64,000 bases of DNA from an uncultured Anaerolineae bacterium (GTDB lineage Bacteria; Chloroflexota; Anaerolineae; Anaerolineales; Villigracilaceae), in contig CAKZJX010000054.1 of NCBI GenBank assembly GCA_937120535.1, positions 1 through 64,000 on the forward strand, given 5' to 3'. This document shows, piece by piece, positions 42,097 to 50,025 of this stretch. The notes below the pieces were generated by a model, which worked only from the letters and a program-made list of their open reading frames with translations, searched no databases and had not been told where the DNA came from. How positions within the stretch are numbered: position 1 is the first letter of the stretch; each line of letters starts with the position of its first letter. The translations under genes were made by a program, and so were the position numbers.

Positions 42097-44310
42097 CTAA
42101 AACAATTTCAATTGGCGCGAGGCGGGGAACGAGATGAGATGCGCCTCAAACGTTTCGCGATCCACGAAGGTGCGCTGAACAAAGGCGCGAACGGTCTGAA
42201 AGGGGAGCACACGCGCCCGAAAACGATCTGCCAGCGAGGGATCGCGATCGAGTTTGTATCGCAGCAGAGGTAAGCGCTCTTCGGGAAGCAGGATCACGGT
42301 TCGTTCGGGGGGAGAGGAGGAAGATAGCACGCCGGCCAGGACGGTAGACGCCTTGAGATGAAAGGCATATACCGTATCTTCGCCGCTTTCCCAGAGCAGA
42401 GCACGCTCGTGGAGCGATCGGGTGTGGTATTCTAGGCGGTCGCCGAGGTCTTGAAGGTGTTCGGCCAGTTGTTGAAGCTCAGTGCGACGCGCCGCAGGGT
42501 AGTCGGCTGGGCGCAGACTCCAACCATCGTCGGTGAGTTCGGCGTAGGAGGCCAAGATAGCCTGAACCAGGCCCCAGGACGGGGTGAGTAAAGCGGGGAA
42601 GAGGGTCGAGAGGCGACGCAGCAGATCGGGGATCGGGAGCGGCGAACGATGGATCAGCAGGTTTACTATCGCCTCCTCCACCCGATCGGGAAGCGGCATT
42701 GCCGCATCCTGCCAGGACGATAGACCCCATAGCCCCGTCTCGGGGCTTTCTCCACCCCGATAGTGGAGGAGCTGATCGTCCTCAAGCAGGGTTTGGTGGA
42801 TGAGCCGCGAGACGTTGCGCAGGACGTCGTCGGCAGGCTGATTGGGGCGGATCAAGGAATGGGAGGCGATGAGGGCCGCTAGGGCGGCGGCATGGAGCGG
42901 CAGGTAAACGGTTGGCTCGCCGCGGGCGCGCAGGTGTTGGTGGATGGCGGAGCGAATGGCTGCGCGATCGGGGGCAGTGAATTGGTGGCGCAGGCGTTCG
43001 CCGCGGGTCCAGACGAGTTGGATAGGGTCGTGGACGGTGCGCATCGCCAGGCCTTGCAATCGAAAGCCGTTGGCTTCGGCGGCCGCCAGGGCCGCAGTGA
43101 GGAAGGCCGGCTCTGGCTCAGCCAGGAGAGCTAGACAGGGAGCGCCCAGCTGGATCAGGTGAGCCAGGTGGTGAAAGGCGAAGCGCAGGGCTTCGAGGTG
43201 CCAGGCCCAGTCGTAGCGGCGACGGCGCAGGACGAGGTGAAAGGGCTCGGCGGCCTTGCTGCCCCATAGCCAGCCGGCCCACAGGGCGCTGAGCGTCCAG
43301 AAGGCTTGGTTGGGGCGTGGCAGGGCGGTGATCACAGCGGCTACCGGGATATCTTTGACTCGGGTCGCCAGATTGGCCAGGCGTCCTTCGAAGAGCAGGA
43401 TGCCGCCCTTGTCCTTTGGCAGTCGGGCCGGCCACAGGACCAGCGGCACCGGTGGAGCCTCGTCGGCCCAGGGTTCGACGGCAGCTTCGATGGCCAGCCA
43501 TAGGTTGTGTTCTAGGAATTCGTTGGAGGTGATCAGTTGCCGCGGGCGAGGACGTTCTTGAGCGGTGCGCCAGAGAGTGGTGGCTTGATCGCAGGCGGAG
43601 AGGAACAGCGCGCTGAGCAGTCGGCGTCGTTCAGGGGTGATGCCCGGGGCGTCGAGGCGATTGTTCAGGATGGCCAAGACGTAGATGGCGCGCGGTAGGT
43701 AGACAGCCAGGGCTTCTTCGACGAACTCGCGATCGGGATCGTCGGGCCGGGCGACGCGCTCGAGCAGGCGGGCGCGGTGGAGGCCGGCCATCTCGGCAAT
43801 GCGCTGGGCGCGTTCTACGTCTGAGTCAGTAGTCGGGTACTCTCCTGCGTGACCGCAGGCGGGGCACTCGTAGCGGCGGGCAAACGGCGCCGGTTCGCCT
43901 TTGCGCCACAGGAAGGCATGAGCGGGGATCTCACGGTTGCATTGGAGACAGAGGGTGAGGTAGAGCGATTGTAAGTGAGTTTCGAGGCGTTCTTCCCCTT
44001 TTTTGGAAATGGCTAGGTCGGCCAGAGCGGCTTTGAGTTCACCCAAACGCGGTGGGGCGGCGGTCATTTCAAGAAGGAAGCGGGCGATAGGGTTGTTAGC
44101 GGTGACCAGCACGCGGTAGCCGGCACGAGCGGCTTCTACGGCCGGTCGAGGGGAGGCGCCGAAGGGGTCGAGCAACCACGCGCCTCGGTCGACGCGATCC
44201 GCTAGCCAGGAGCGGAAGACTCCGTCTTCGAGGGGGGGCAGGAAACGGGCCAGGGGACCGTCGCGGGCCGGCGGTTGTCCGATCACAAAGGGTTGGTCGA
44301 AGACGCCCAT
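42097..44310 (-). CDS. DNA-methylase-like protein with degenerate catalytic motifs (DUF1156-type resemblance)
   Basis: A 737-residue protein I could not place with certainty. It starts FLPPLEDGVFRSWLADRVDR, then LLDPFGASPRPAVEAARAGY, which looks like SAM motif I of DUF1156-type adenine methylases, and NNPIARFLLEM. A zinc ribbon (CLQCNREI ... YECPACGHAGEY) follows. Around residue 330, VITALPRPNQAFWTLSALW resembles the second SAM/target motif, but where active members would have a DPP-type catalytic signature it reads ALP. So it is probably a non-catalytic relative binding DNA or nucleotides. The C-terminal 300 residues have no clear match. Start ATG 44310 is 6 nt after a TATACT, and no Shine-Dalgarno is visible. 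Confidence 0.6.
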   Translation of the reverse strand: MGVFDQPFVIGQPPARDGPLARFLPPLEDGVFRSWLADRVDRGAWLLDPFGASPRPAVEAARAGYRVLVTANNPIARFLLEMTAAPPRLGELKAALADLAISKKGEERLETHLQSLYLTLCLQCNREIPAHAFLWRKGEPAPFARRYECPACGHAGEYPTTDSDVERAQRIAEMAGLHRARLLERVARPDDPDREFVEEALAVYLPRAIYVLAILNNRLDAPGITPERRRLLSALFLSACDQATTLWRTAQERPRPRQLITSNEFLEHNLWLAIEAAVEPWADEAPPVPLVLWPARLPKDKGGILLFEGRLANLATRVKDIPVAAVITALPRPNQAFWTLSALWAGWLWGSKAAEPFHLVLRRRRYDWAWHLEALRFAFHHLAHLIQLGAPCLALLAEPEPAFLTAALAAAEANGFRLQGLAMRTVHDPIQLVWTRGERLRHQFTAPDRAAIRSAIHQHLRARGEPTVYLPLHAAALAALIASHSLIRPNQPADDVLRNVSRLIHQTLLEDDQLLHYRGGESPETGLWGLSSWQDAAMPLPDRVEEAIVNLLIHRSPLPIPDLLRRLSTLFPALLTPSWGLVQAILASYAELTDDGWSLRPADYPAARRTELQQLAEHLQDLGDRLEYHTRSLHERALLWESGEDTVYAFHLKASTVLAGVLSSSSPPERTVILLPEERLPLLRYKLDRDPSLADRFRARVLPFQTVRAFVQRTFVDRETFEAHLISFPASRQLKLF

Positions 44311-44341
44311 AGAACCAGTATAACGCAAGTTGGAGAATGCG

Positions 44342-45250
44342 TTAGGGGCGTTTTCGACGGCGGGCCAATTCTCCGAGACGGATGGAGGAGAGCTGACTGG
44401 CGATCAGGCCGATAAAGAAGAAGAGCAGGCCGCTAACGATGGCCAGCATGGCGCCCACGCTCACGCCGCGCCCCATGAGCAGGATGGGCGTGCCCCATAG
44501 CAGGCCAAAGGCAAAGCACAGGGCCGAGAGGCTGAGGAAGATTTTGAGGGGGTTGAAGAGCATGACCAAGTTGAGGATTTGCATCACGGTTTCAAAGGCG
44601 GTGTAGGTGCTGATGGTGCTCTTGCCTTGGCGACGGGGATAGACGTGGATAGGATGTTCGAGGACCAGGTCTTTTTGGTTGAGGAAGGTGAGGGTGATCA
44701 CGTCGCTGAAGGCCATGGAGTCGGGGCAGACGGTGAGGTAGATCTGAGCCAGTTCGGTGCGGTAGAGTTTGAAGCCGGAATTGAGGTCATGGATGGGCAG
44801 GGGCATGAGCAGGCGGGTGAAGGCGCGAATCAGGGTTTTGCCGAGGCGTCGGTAGAGGTCGCCTTGTGGGGCGGGGTCGCGGCGGCCAATCACTAAGTCG
44901 GCATCGTGTTGGAGGGTGAAGTGAAACAGGTGCAGGATGTCTTCTGGATCGTGCTGGCCATCGCCGTCAATGGTGACCACGTAGGGCGTGGTGGCGGCCA
45001 GCAGGCCGGTTTTGAGGGCGCCGCCATAGCCGCGGTTGACCTTGTGATGGAAGATGCGCACGAAGGGCAGATGGGCGTATTGTTCGAGGATGGCGCGAGT
45101 CTGGTCGCGGGAGCCATCGTTGACAAAGATGACCTGCCAGCCTTGTTGTTGGCAGAGGGGCAGCAGGCGCAGCAGGAAAGCCGGCAGGGCTTCAGCTTCG
45201 TTGTATAGCGGGACTACGACAGTCAGGGCAGGCTGGGGGGAATGGGTCAT
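44342..45250 (-). CDS. Family 2 glycosyltransferase with C-terminal membrane segments
   Basis: A 302-residue GT2 enzyme like dolichyl/polyprenyl-phosphate sugar synthases. VVVPLYNEAEALPAFLLRLL, VIFVNDGSRDQTRAIL, the DXD-type TIDGDGQHDPEDI, DLNSGFKLYR and a C-terminal pair of hydrophobic helices (KIFLSLSALCFAFGLLWGT; AMLAIVSGLLFFFIGLIASQ). It would transfer an activated sugar to a lipid carrier for surface polysaccharide or protein glycosylation. The track start is 33 codons early; ATG 45250 overlaps the methyltransferase stop by 4 nt. Confidence 0.9.
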   Translation of the reverse strand: MTHSPQPALTVVVPLYNEAEALPAFLLRLLPLCQQQGWQVIFVNDGSRDQTRAILEQYAHLPFVRIFHHKVNRGYGGALKTGLLAATTPYVVTIDGDGQHDPEDILHLFHFTLQHDADLVIGRRDPAPQGDLYRRLGKTLIRAFTRLLMPLPIHDLNSGFKLYRTELAQIYLTVCPDSMAFSDVITLTFLNQKDLVLEHPIHVYPRRQGKSTISTYTAFETVMQILNLVMLFNPLKIFLSLSALCFAFGLLWGTPILLMGRGVSVGAMLAIVSGLLFFFIGLIASQLSSIRLGELARRRKRP

Positions 45251-45912
45251 GGGGGTTTGCGGGCAAGGTACATGCGATTCAGGCCCCATTGAGTCCAAAA
45301 CGGTTTGCGGACGATGTGTTGGAAGCCGGCCCGGGTCAGACGCAGACAAATCTCGTCTTCGGTCAGGAAGTAGGATTCTCCTTCTTGCATGCCGCGTTCG
45401 GAATCCATGTCCACGTTGATGCCGAGGAAGCGGTCGTAGAACCAGACGAGTTTGTGCACCAGGATTTCGACCCAGGGCAGGCCCATGGTGACGATGATCC
45501 GACCGCCGGGGCGCAGCACGCGAAAGGCTTCGGCCAGCTCAGCGTCGCGTTGGGACTCGGGGGCGTGGTTCAGGTTGGCAATGAAGGTGACGGTATCGAA
45601 GGAGTGGTCGGCGAAGGGGAGGTGGGTGAGGTCGGGAACCAGGTTTTCCTCGGTCAAGCCGGCGTAGGGGTAGACGTCAATGCCCACGCCGTGACCGCCC
45701 AGGTACTCACGGACGAAGCGGTTGCTGTAGCCACAGCCGATGTCCAGGCAGTATCCCTGCACTTCGGAGGCAACGTAGTCGAAGCGTTCGGAGGCGAGGG
45801 AGGATAGTCCCCAGCGATCGTCATGGAAAAGGATGAGGGCTCGAAGGGGAAAGGTGAGGAAGTCTTTGATCTTCTGGCGGCGGGAACGCATGGGAGCAGG
45901 GGAAAGGGTCAT
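45247..45912 (-). CDS. Class I SAM-dependent methyltransferase
   Basis: A 221-residue (from ATG 45912) type-11-like methyltransferase. Motif I is GYCLDIGCGYSNRFVREYLG, then VGIDVYPYAG, LPFADHSFDTVTFIANLNH (post-I region) and AFRVLRPGGRIIVTMGLPW. Upstream GTG 45978 would add 22 residues; no start has a good Shine-Dalgarno. The ATGA overlap with the GT2 gene suggests a glycan or lipid-linked sugar methyltransferase (inference). Confidence 0.86.
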   Translation of the reverse strand: MTLSPAPMRSRRQKIKDFLTFPLRALILFHDDRWGLSSLASERFDYVASEVQGYCLDIGCGYSNRFVREYLGGHGVGIDVYPYAGLTEENLVPDLTHLPFADHSFDTVTFIANLNHAPESQRDAELAEAFRVLRPGGRIIVTMGLPWVEILVHKLVWFYDRFLGINVDMDSERGMQEGESYFLTEDEICLRLTRAGFQHIVRKPFWTQWGLNRMYLARKPP

Positions 45913-46037
45913 CTGGGGAGGGAGTAGAGGCGGTCGGAACAGGTATGCCAGGTTAGCGGAAGATGTGGGGGAGCTCACCTACATAGCAACCCGGCAGGCA
46001 CCGAGCAGGGAAGCAAGGCATGCACGGCGGCAGGGTT

Positions 46038-46203
46038 GGGCTTGTTCAATCAGTACCCTTGACATGATAAGGAGAGCCCGCTAGAGCAGGCATGGGAGGG
46101 GATCAGCGATGGAGTCAGCCGCCGATTCAAGGGTCAAACGGCCTGCTTGTGGCTCTTCTAGAGAGAGTTCGTACCGTCCAAAGAGACTTATTGAACAAGG
46201 CCC
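46038..46203 (-). mobile_element. MITE-like element, copy B (166 bp, reverse orientation)
   Basis: The reverse complement matches copy A over its whole length with scattered substitutions. Ends carry GGGCTTGTTCAAT at the left and ATTGAACAAGGCCC at the right (one extra base). No coding capacity. Its right end is 7 bp before the -35 box of the tRNA-Lys promoter. Confidence 0.8.
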
Positions 46204-46210
46204 AGAGAGT

Positions 46211-46239
46211 TTGACGGTTCGGCAGGATCATGATAGAAT
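46211..46239 (+). promoter_or_regulatory. Promoter of tRNA-Lys
   Basis: TTGACG (46211-46216), a 17-nt spacer, TAGAAT (46234-46239). The tRNA begins 18 nt after the -10 box. Confidence 0.8.
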
Positions 46240-46257
46240 GCGTTTTGCTTTTTGCGC

Positions 46258-46330
46258 GGGCGCGTAGCTCAACCGGCAGAGCAGTGGCCTTTTAAGCCAT
46301 TGGCTGAGAGTTCGAGTCTCTCCGCGCTCA
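46258..46330 (+). tRNA. tRNA-Lys (anticodon TTT)
   Basis: A 73-nt cloverleaf: acceptor GGGCGCG pairs with CGCGCTC (one G-U), D stem GCTC/GAGC, anticodon stem GTGGC/GCCAT, loop CTTTTAA with anticodon TTT, T stem GAGAG/CTCTC with loop TTCGAGT, discriminator A. CCA not encoded. It decodes AAA and AAG. A T run directly follows the gene (ATTTTTTTTATT), which may end transcription. Confidence 0.95.
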
Positions 46331-46336
46331 TTTTTT

Positions 46337-46921
46337 TTATTGGCTCTGGGCGGGAGGGCGCAGGTTGCCTTCTAAGCCCAGCTCGGGGGCGATGCGACGC
46401 ATGGCCAGGATGACGTTTTGAACGTGTTCCCATAGATCCACGCCGAATTCTTGCGCAGCGCGCTCCATGTCTTCGCGATTGGTGCCGGCGGCGAAGGTTT
46501 TGTCCTTCCATTTCTTCTTGATCGAGGAGGCTTCTAGGTCGTAGAGCGAACGGGAGGGGCGCACCAAGGCGACGGCGGTGATCAGGCCGGTGATCTCATC
46601 GCAGGCATAGAGGGCTCTGCGACGCAAGGTGTTGCGCGGGATGTGGAGGTGATCGGCGTGGCTCAAGATGTCTTCGATCAGTTCTTCGCTCAGACCACGA
46701 GCGCGTAGGATGGGCGCGCCATCTTGCGGGTGTTGTTCGAGGGTGGGGTGGATCTCCCAATCGAAATCGTGCAGCAAACCGAGCAGTCCCCAGGTCTCTA
46801 CGTCTTCACCAAACTTCTCGGCGTAGAAGCGCATGGCAGCTTCCACGCTAAGCATGTGACGGATCAGGTTCTCGTTTTTGACGAATTCACGAACGATAGA
46901 CAGGGCTTCTTCGCGGGTCAT
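46337..46921 (-). CDS. HD-domain phosphohydrolase
   Basis: A 194-residue HD-superfamily protein. Metal ligands are HMLSVEAAM (His), GLLHDFDWEIH (HD) and ILSHADHLHIPRN. Probably hydrolyses a phosphomonoester, nucleotide or similar; substrate unknown. The ORF start (47029) is too early; ATG 46921 gives an ATGA overlap with the sanA-like gene. Confidence 0.85.
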   Translation of the reverse strand: MTREEALSIVREFVKNENLIRHMLSVEAAMRFYAEKFGEDVETWGLLGLLHDFDWEIHPTLEQHPQDGAPILRARGLSEELIEDILSHADHLHIPRNTLRRRALYACDEITGLITAVALVRPSRSLYDLEASSIKKKWKDKTFAAGTNREDMERAAQEFGVDLWEHVQNVILAMRRIAPELGLEGNLRPPAQSQ

Positions 46922-47577
46922 GGTTTCTCCAGGAAGATCGGTTCGGGTTTGCCCAAGACTTGGGCGGGTTTGTGTTGCAGGAGGTCGACGATGGCTGCTA
47001 GGGTAGCGATCCACTCGCGGGTGGTCCAAACGGTACGTGAGATTTTCCGATAGTCGTTAAGGTCGGCCGAGACGCCCACGGCCGTCACGCCGAGCATGTT
47101 GCACAGGAAGAGGGCACGCGGCAGGTGAAAGCCCTGGGTGACCAAGATGGCCGATTTGACGCCGAAGATGTGGCGGGCGCGATAGCAGGTGTCGTAGGTG
47201 CGCCGGCCGGCATAGTCGAGGACAATGGCTTCGTCGGGCACGCCCAGGCTCAAGGCGTAGCGCCGCATGGATTCGGGTTCGTTGTAATAGATAAAGCGGT
47301 TGTCACCGCTCATCAGGAGTTTTTCCACCTTGCCTTCGAGGTACAGGGTCGCCGCCGTCTGCACGCGATCGGCCAGGACGGTCGTTGGGGTTCCATCACG
47401 ACGTAGTCCTGCACCGAAGACGATGGCAACTCGATGCGAAGCTACATCTTTCACCGTGAAGAGGCGTGTTCGAGCATAGAGCAGGACGATCGCTCGCGCC
47501 AATAACAAGCCAATCAGGCTGACCAGACCCAAGATCAGGGCCAGGCGTGCGATTTGATGCCAGAGTTTGTTCAGCAT
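46918..47577 (-). CDS. SanA/ElyC/YdcF family (DUF218) membrane protein
   Basis: A 219-residue protein with an N-terminal TM helix ([25 protein letters not shown]) and a DUF218 domain: HRVAIVFGAGLRRDGTPTTV, LMSGDNRFIYYNEPESMRRY, AIVLDYAGRRTYDTCYRA, GFHLPRALFL. SanA/ElyC proteins affect cell-wall or envelope integrity; the exact reaction is not known. Its ATG is 7 nt after TAGAAT on the minus strand with no Shine-Dalgarno. Co-transcribed with the HD gene. Confidence 0.88.
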   Translation of the reverse strand: MLNKLWHQIARLALILGLVSLIGLLLARAIVLLYARTRLFTVKDVASHRVAIVFGAGLRRDGTPTTVLADRVQTAATLYLEGKVEKLLMSGDNRFIYYNEPESMRRYALSLGVPDEAIVLDYAGRRTYDTCYRARHIFGVKSAILVTQGFHLPRALFLCNMLGVTAVGVSADLNDYRKISRTVWTTREWIATLAAIVDLLQHKPAQVLGKPEPIFLEKP

Positions 47578-47667
47578 GGCGATGATTCTACCAGCATTCG
47601 CTATGTGAGCTTAATCGGAAGTGAGAAGTTTGGCTCAGCCAGCCGGCGGCGAGGGATGATCCTGGGA

Positions 47668-48336
47668 TCAGCGCCGCGCTTTGAGCCAGCCATGCAGGCT
47701 GATGGAGATCACGCGCTCTTGGCCTTGTACCAGGTTTTTGAGATTGGGGCGCAAAGCCCAGATCAACAAGATGCCGGCCAGCACGCCGTAGAGCACATCC
47801 ACCCAGGGAAAGCCATATAGGGCGCGAACCAGGAAGATAATGGTGGCGATCATGGCCACGCTAATGGTGGTGATGGAGGCATATCCCAAGGTGAAAAAGA
47901 TCAAGGCCCCCACCGGAAGGATGATCAGCAGGGACATGGGCCAAAGGCCCAGTGCACCGCCGGCCGCCGGCGCTCCACCTGCCCCGCCGCGTAGTCTCTT
48001 GAAGCGGCCATGTTCGTCAAATTCGGGCAGGAAGATCGAGTAGTTGTGGCCGACGATGGTCAGCAAAGGTGCAAAGACATGAAGCCAGTGGTTGGTTGGC
48101 AGGACGAGCTGGGCTAACCAGACGGAAGCAGCTCCCTTCAAAATGTCCAACACGGCGGTGAGCAAGCCGGCCCAAAAGCCGGCGGCGCGCATGGCGTTGG
48201 TGCCGCCGGTGCGGCCGCTGGCCACTTGGCGGATGTCGCGGCCGGTACTCAGCTTAACGATCAGCAAACCGAAGGGGATCGACCCCAACACATAGGAGGC
48301 GAGCAAGACGCCTATCCAAGCGATCCATTCGTTCAC
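47668..48336 (-). CDS. plsY: Glycerol-3-phosphate acyltransferase PlsY
   Basis: A 222-residue polytopic membrane enzyme using acyl phosphate to acylate glycerol-3-phosphate. Motif 1: SYVLGSIPFGLLIVKL; motif: VASGRTGGTNAMRAAGFWAG (usually GSGNIGATN); motif: VGHNYSIFLPEF...KRLRGGAGGAPAAGGAL (usually GGKG, here GGAGG). These changes are mild but could alter activity. GTG start with GGAGAGAGAC upstream. Confidence 0.85.
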   Translation of the reverse strand: MNEWIAWIGVLLASYVLGSIPFGLLIVKLSTGRDIRQVASGRTGGTNAMRAAGFWAGLLTAVLDILKGAASVWLAQLVLPTNHWLHVFAPLLTIVGHNYSIFLPEFDEHGRFKRLRGGAGGAPAAGGALGLWPMSLLIILPVGALIFFTLGYASITTISVAMIATIIFLVRALYGFPWVDVLYGVLAGILLIWALRPNLKNLVQGQERVISISLHGWLKARR

Positions 48337-48454
48337 GTCTCTCTCCAGAAGAAGGGATGGAAGCTTGACACAAAAGATAACACAGAGAAAGCGAGTGCGT
48401 TGCCCAAAAGGGGCGGTTTTGATGGACTATCCAGCATAGCAACTCTACAGACGA

Positions 48455-48859
48455 TCAGCCTTCGATGCACAGGGGAACCTCGCGGGCCTGGCCGGCCTCG
48501 ATCCAGAATCCGCGGGCCTGCCAACCCTCTCGGCCGGGCGAGAGGATCACATGCACCACCGGATAGGCGGCCTCGGCAATGTCGATAGCAGAAACCACCG
48601 CCGGGCCGGCCGGATGGGAGTGGAAGATGCCCAATAGGTCTAGCCCTTGCTCGTCTATCCACTCAAAGGCGCGCAACTGTTCAAGCGGGTCCATACGGAA
48701 ACGGATTGGGCTGGAGAGGGCGTTGGTCACTGGGATCACCGCCTCGACTCGCCCGTTGCGGCCGGCCAACAAACCGCAAGCCTCCAGCGGGAGATGGCGC
48801 TCGACGTGGCAGATCATCTCAGTTAGATGATGAGAAGACAAGATCAACGTCTCATTCAT
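48455..48859 (-). CDS. JAMM/MPN+ metallopeptidase-like protein
   Basis: A 134-residue JAB1/MPN+ domain protein. The Glu in LPLEACGLLAG, and the zinc motif HSHPAGPAVVSAID (HxHx10D) are intact, so it should be an active zinc isopeptidase or Mec-like peptidase. The ORF in the track starts 77 codons too early; ATG 48859 overlaps the neighbour's stop by 1 nt (TAATG). No ubiquitin-like or ThiF/E1 gene is in the window, so the substrate is unknown. Confidence 0.88.
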   Translation of the reverse strand: MNETLILSSHHLTEMICHVERHLPLEACGLLAGRNGRVEAVIPVTNALSSPIRFRMDPLEQLRAFEWIDEQGLDLLGIFHSHPAGPAVVSAIDIAEAAYPVVHVILSPGREGWQARGFWIEAGQAREVPLCIEG

Positions 48860-49674
48860 TAGCGCAGGACAAGGATCGCTATTCCGGCCAGGACGATAGC
48901 CAGGATCGGTTCCAAGGCGGCACGACGCCAGGATAGGTTTTCGCTCAGGTGAATAGCCAGAGACGTCAGGGCATAAAGCGGGCCAAGCAGGGCCAAGCCG
49001 TGCTGGAGGGGGCTCAGGGGCCAGTAATGGAACGCCGCGGCCAGTTGCACCGTGATCCAGGCAATTCCCAACGGCCAGAGGAATTCCCAACGTCGTAAGC
49101 GGAGGCGCAATGCCCGCACGGGGATCAGGAAGCTGGCCAGGGCGACCGCCGGCGCAAAGAAGATCAGACGCGGTCCAGCGGCGCGCAGGGCGCTCACCAG
49201 GATCAAGAAGATGGCAAACGAGAGAGCCGTCAAAAGTCCCCCAGCGACAGAGTAGGCTGGCGCCGTCGGATCGACCGTAATGTACTCAGCGAGAAAGACC
49301 ACCGCCAGCAGCAGGCCGGCTAACCCCAAGGCGAGCCACCACGAGTGGCCGGCTGGCAGGATAGCCAAAGGAATGCCGAGCACCAGGGTGGTGAGCGTGG
49401 GCACCAACCAATGCTCCACCGTTTGCCGAGCATGCAGCGCTGGATGGCTGCGGATCAGCCAATCCATGCCGGTGGCTGTCACGCCGGCGGCCAACAGAGT
49501 CATCACGCCGATCAAGGTAAGCGACGAGTCCAGAAAAAAATCTCCCAACGTCAGGCGGATCGGCAGTTCCGCAGGCGGCAACACCTGCGTGAGCGCAAAG
49601 GGCAAAAGCACGGCGGCGATCAGCGTGCCCAACCGATCCGAACCGGGGAAGGAAGGAACGTGCATGCCTTTCAT
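48859..49674 (-). CDS. Polytopic membrane protein of unknown function
   Basis: A 271-residue protein with about eight hydrophobic segments (for example LIGVMTLLAAGVTATGMDWL, LALGLAGLLLAVVFLAEYI, LRLRRWEFLWPLGIAWITVQ). No family recognised. It is translationally linked to the JAMM gene. The ATG at 49674 is near TGCCTTTCATTTTAC and has no obvious Shine-Dalgarno. Confidence 0.7.
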   Translation of the reverse strand: MKGMHVPSFPGSDRLGTLIAAVLLPFALTQVLPPAELPIRLTLGDFFLDSSLTLIGVMTLLAAGVTATGMDWLIRSHPALHARQTVEHWLVPTLTTLVLGIPLAILPAGHSWWLALGLAGLLLAVVFLAEYITVDPTAPAYSVAGGLLTALSFAIFLILVSALRAAGPRLIFFAPAVALASFLIPVRALRLRLRRWEFLWPLGIAWITVQLAAAFHYWPLSPLQHGLALLGPLYALTSLAIHLSENLSWRRAALEPILAIVLAGIAILVLR

Positions 49675-49719
49675 TTTACTGCAAAAGGGAGAGAGAACAA
49701 ACCCTGGCCGGCCACAGAG

Positions 49720-49906
49720 CAGGGCTTTTCAAAAACTGTCGCTGCCGCCGTTTGACCCATAGCCACATCCCCCGCAGGGAACGTTTGCCATGCATCACTG
49801 CCAGTAGCAAGATCGCCAACGGGCTGAATAACGGATATTGTTGTCCCTGCTGTCCACGCGGGTCCGGAGTGGTCTTGAGCGCTTGAAGCACACTTGTCGT
49901 CTTCAT
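49720..49906 (-). pseudogene. Truncated ISAs1-family transposase (N-terminal fragment)
   Basis: From ATG 49906: MKTTSVLQALKTTPDPRGQQ, QYPLFSPLAILLLAVMHGKRSLRGMWLWVK matches the transposase-associated N-terminal domain of ISAs1 elements. The reading then enters the terminal repeat (FLKSPAL), so the DDE catalytic domain is lost. Confidence 0.8.
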
Positions 49907-49971
49907 TGCTTGGCCTCCTGAAATCATGCTTTTGTAAGTATGCTGCAAAGTGATATTCTTGAAAAGCCCTG
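49720..49971 (-). mobile_element. Internally deleted ISAs1-type insertion element
   Basis: Bounded by CAGGGCTTTTCAA (49720) and TTGAAAAGCCCTG (ending 49971), matching inverted repeats. Its only content is the N-terminal part of a transposase of the ISAs1 type (see next). About 250 bp against roughly 1.3 kb expected for intact members. No clear target duplication by eye. Confidence 0.75.
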
Positions 49972-50012
49972 GTGTGATTTCTTGCAAGGTCCCAAAGCCG
50001 GACGCATTTCGG

Positions 50013-50018
50013 TATAAT
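50013..50018 (+). promoter_or_regulatory. -10 element of a leaderless foldase promoter
   Basis: TATAAT with 7 nt to ATG 50026; no good -35 box. Confidence 0.55.
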
Positions 50019-50025
50019 CCGAGCG

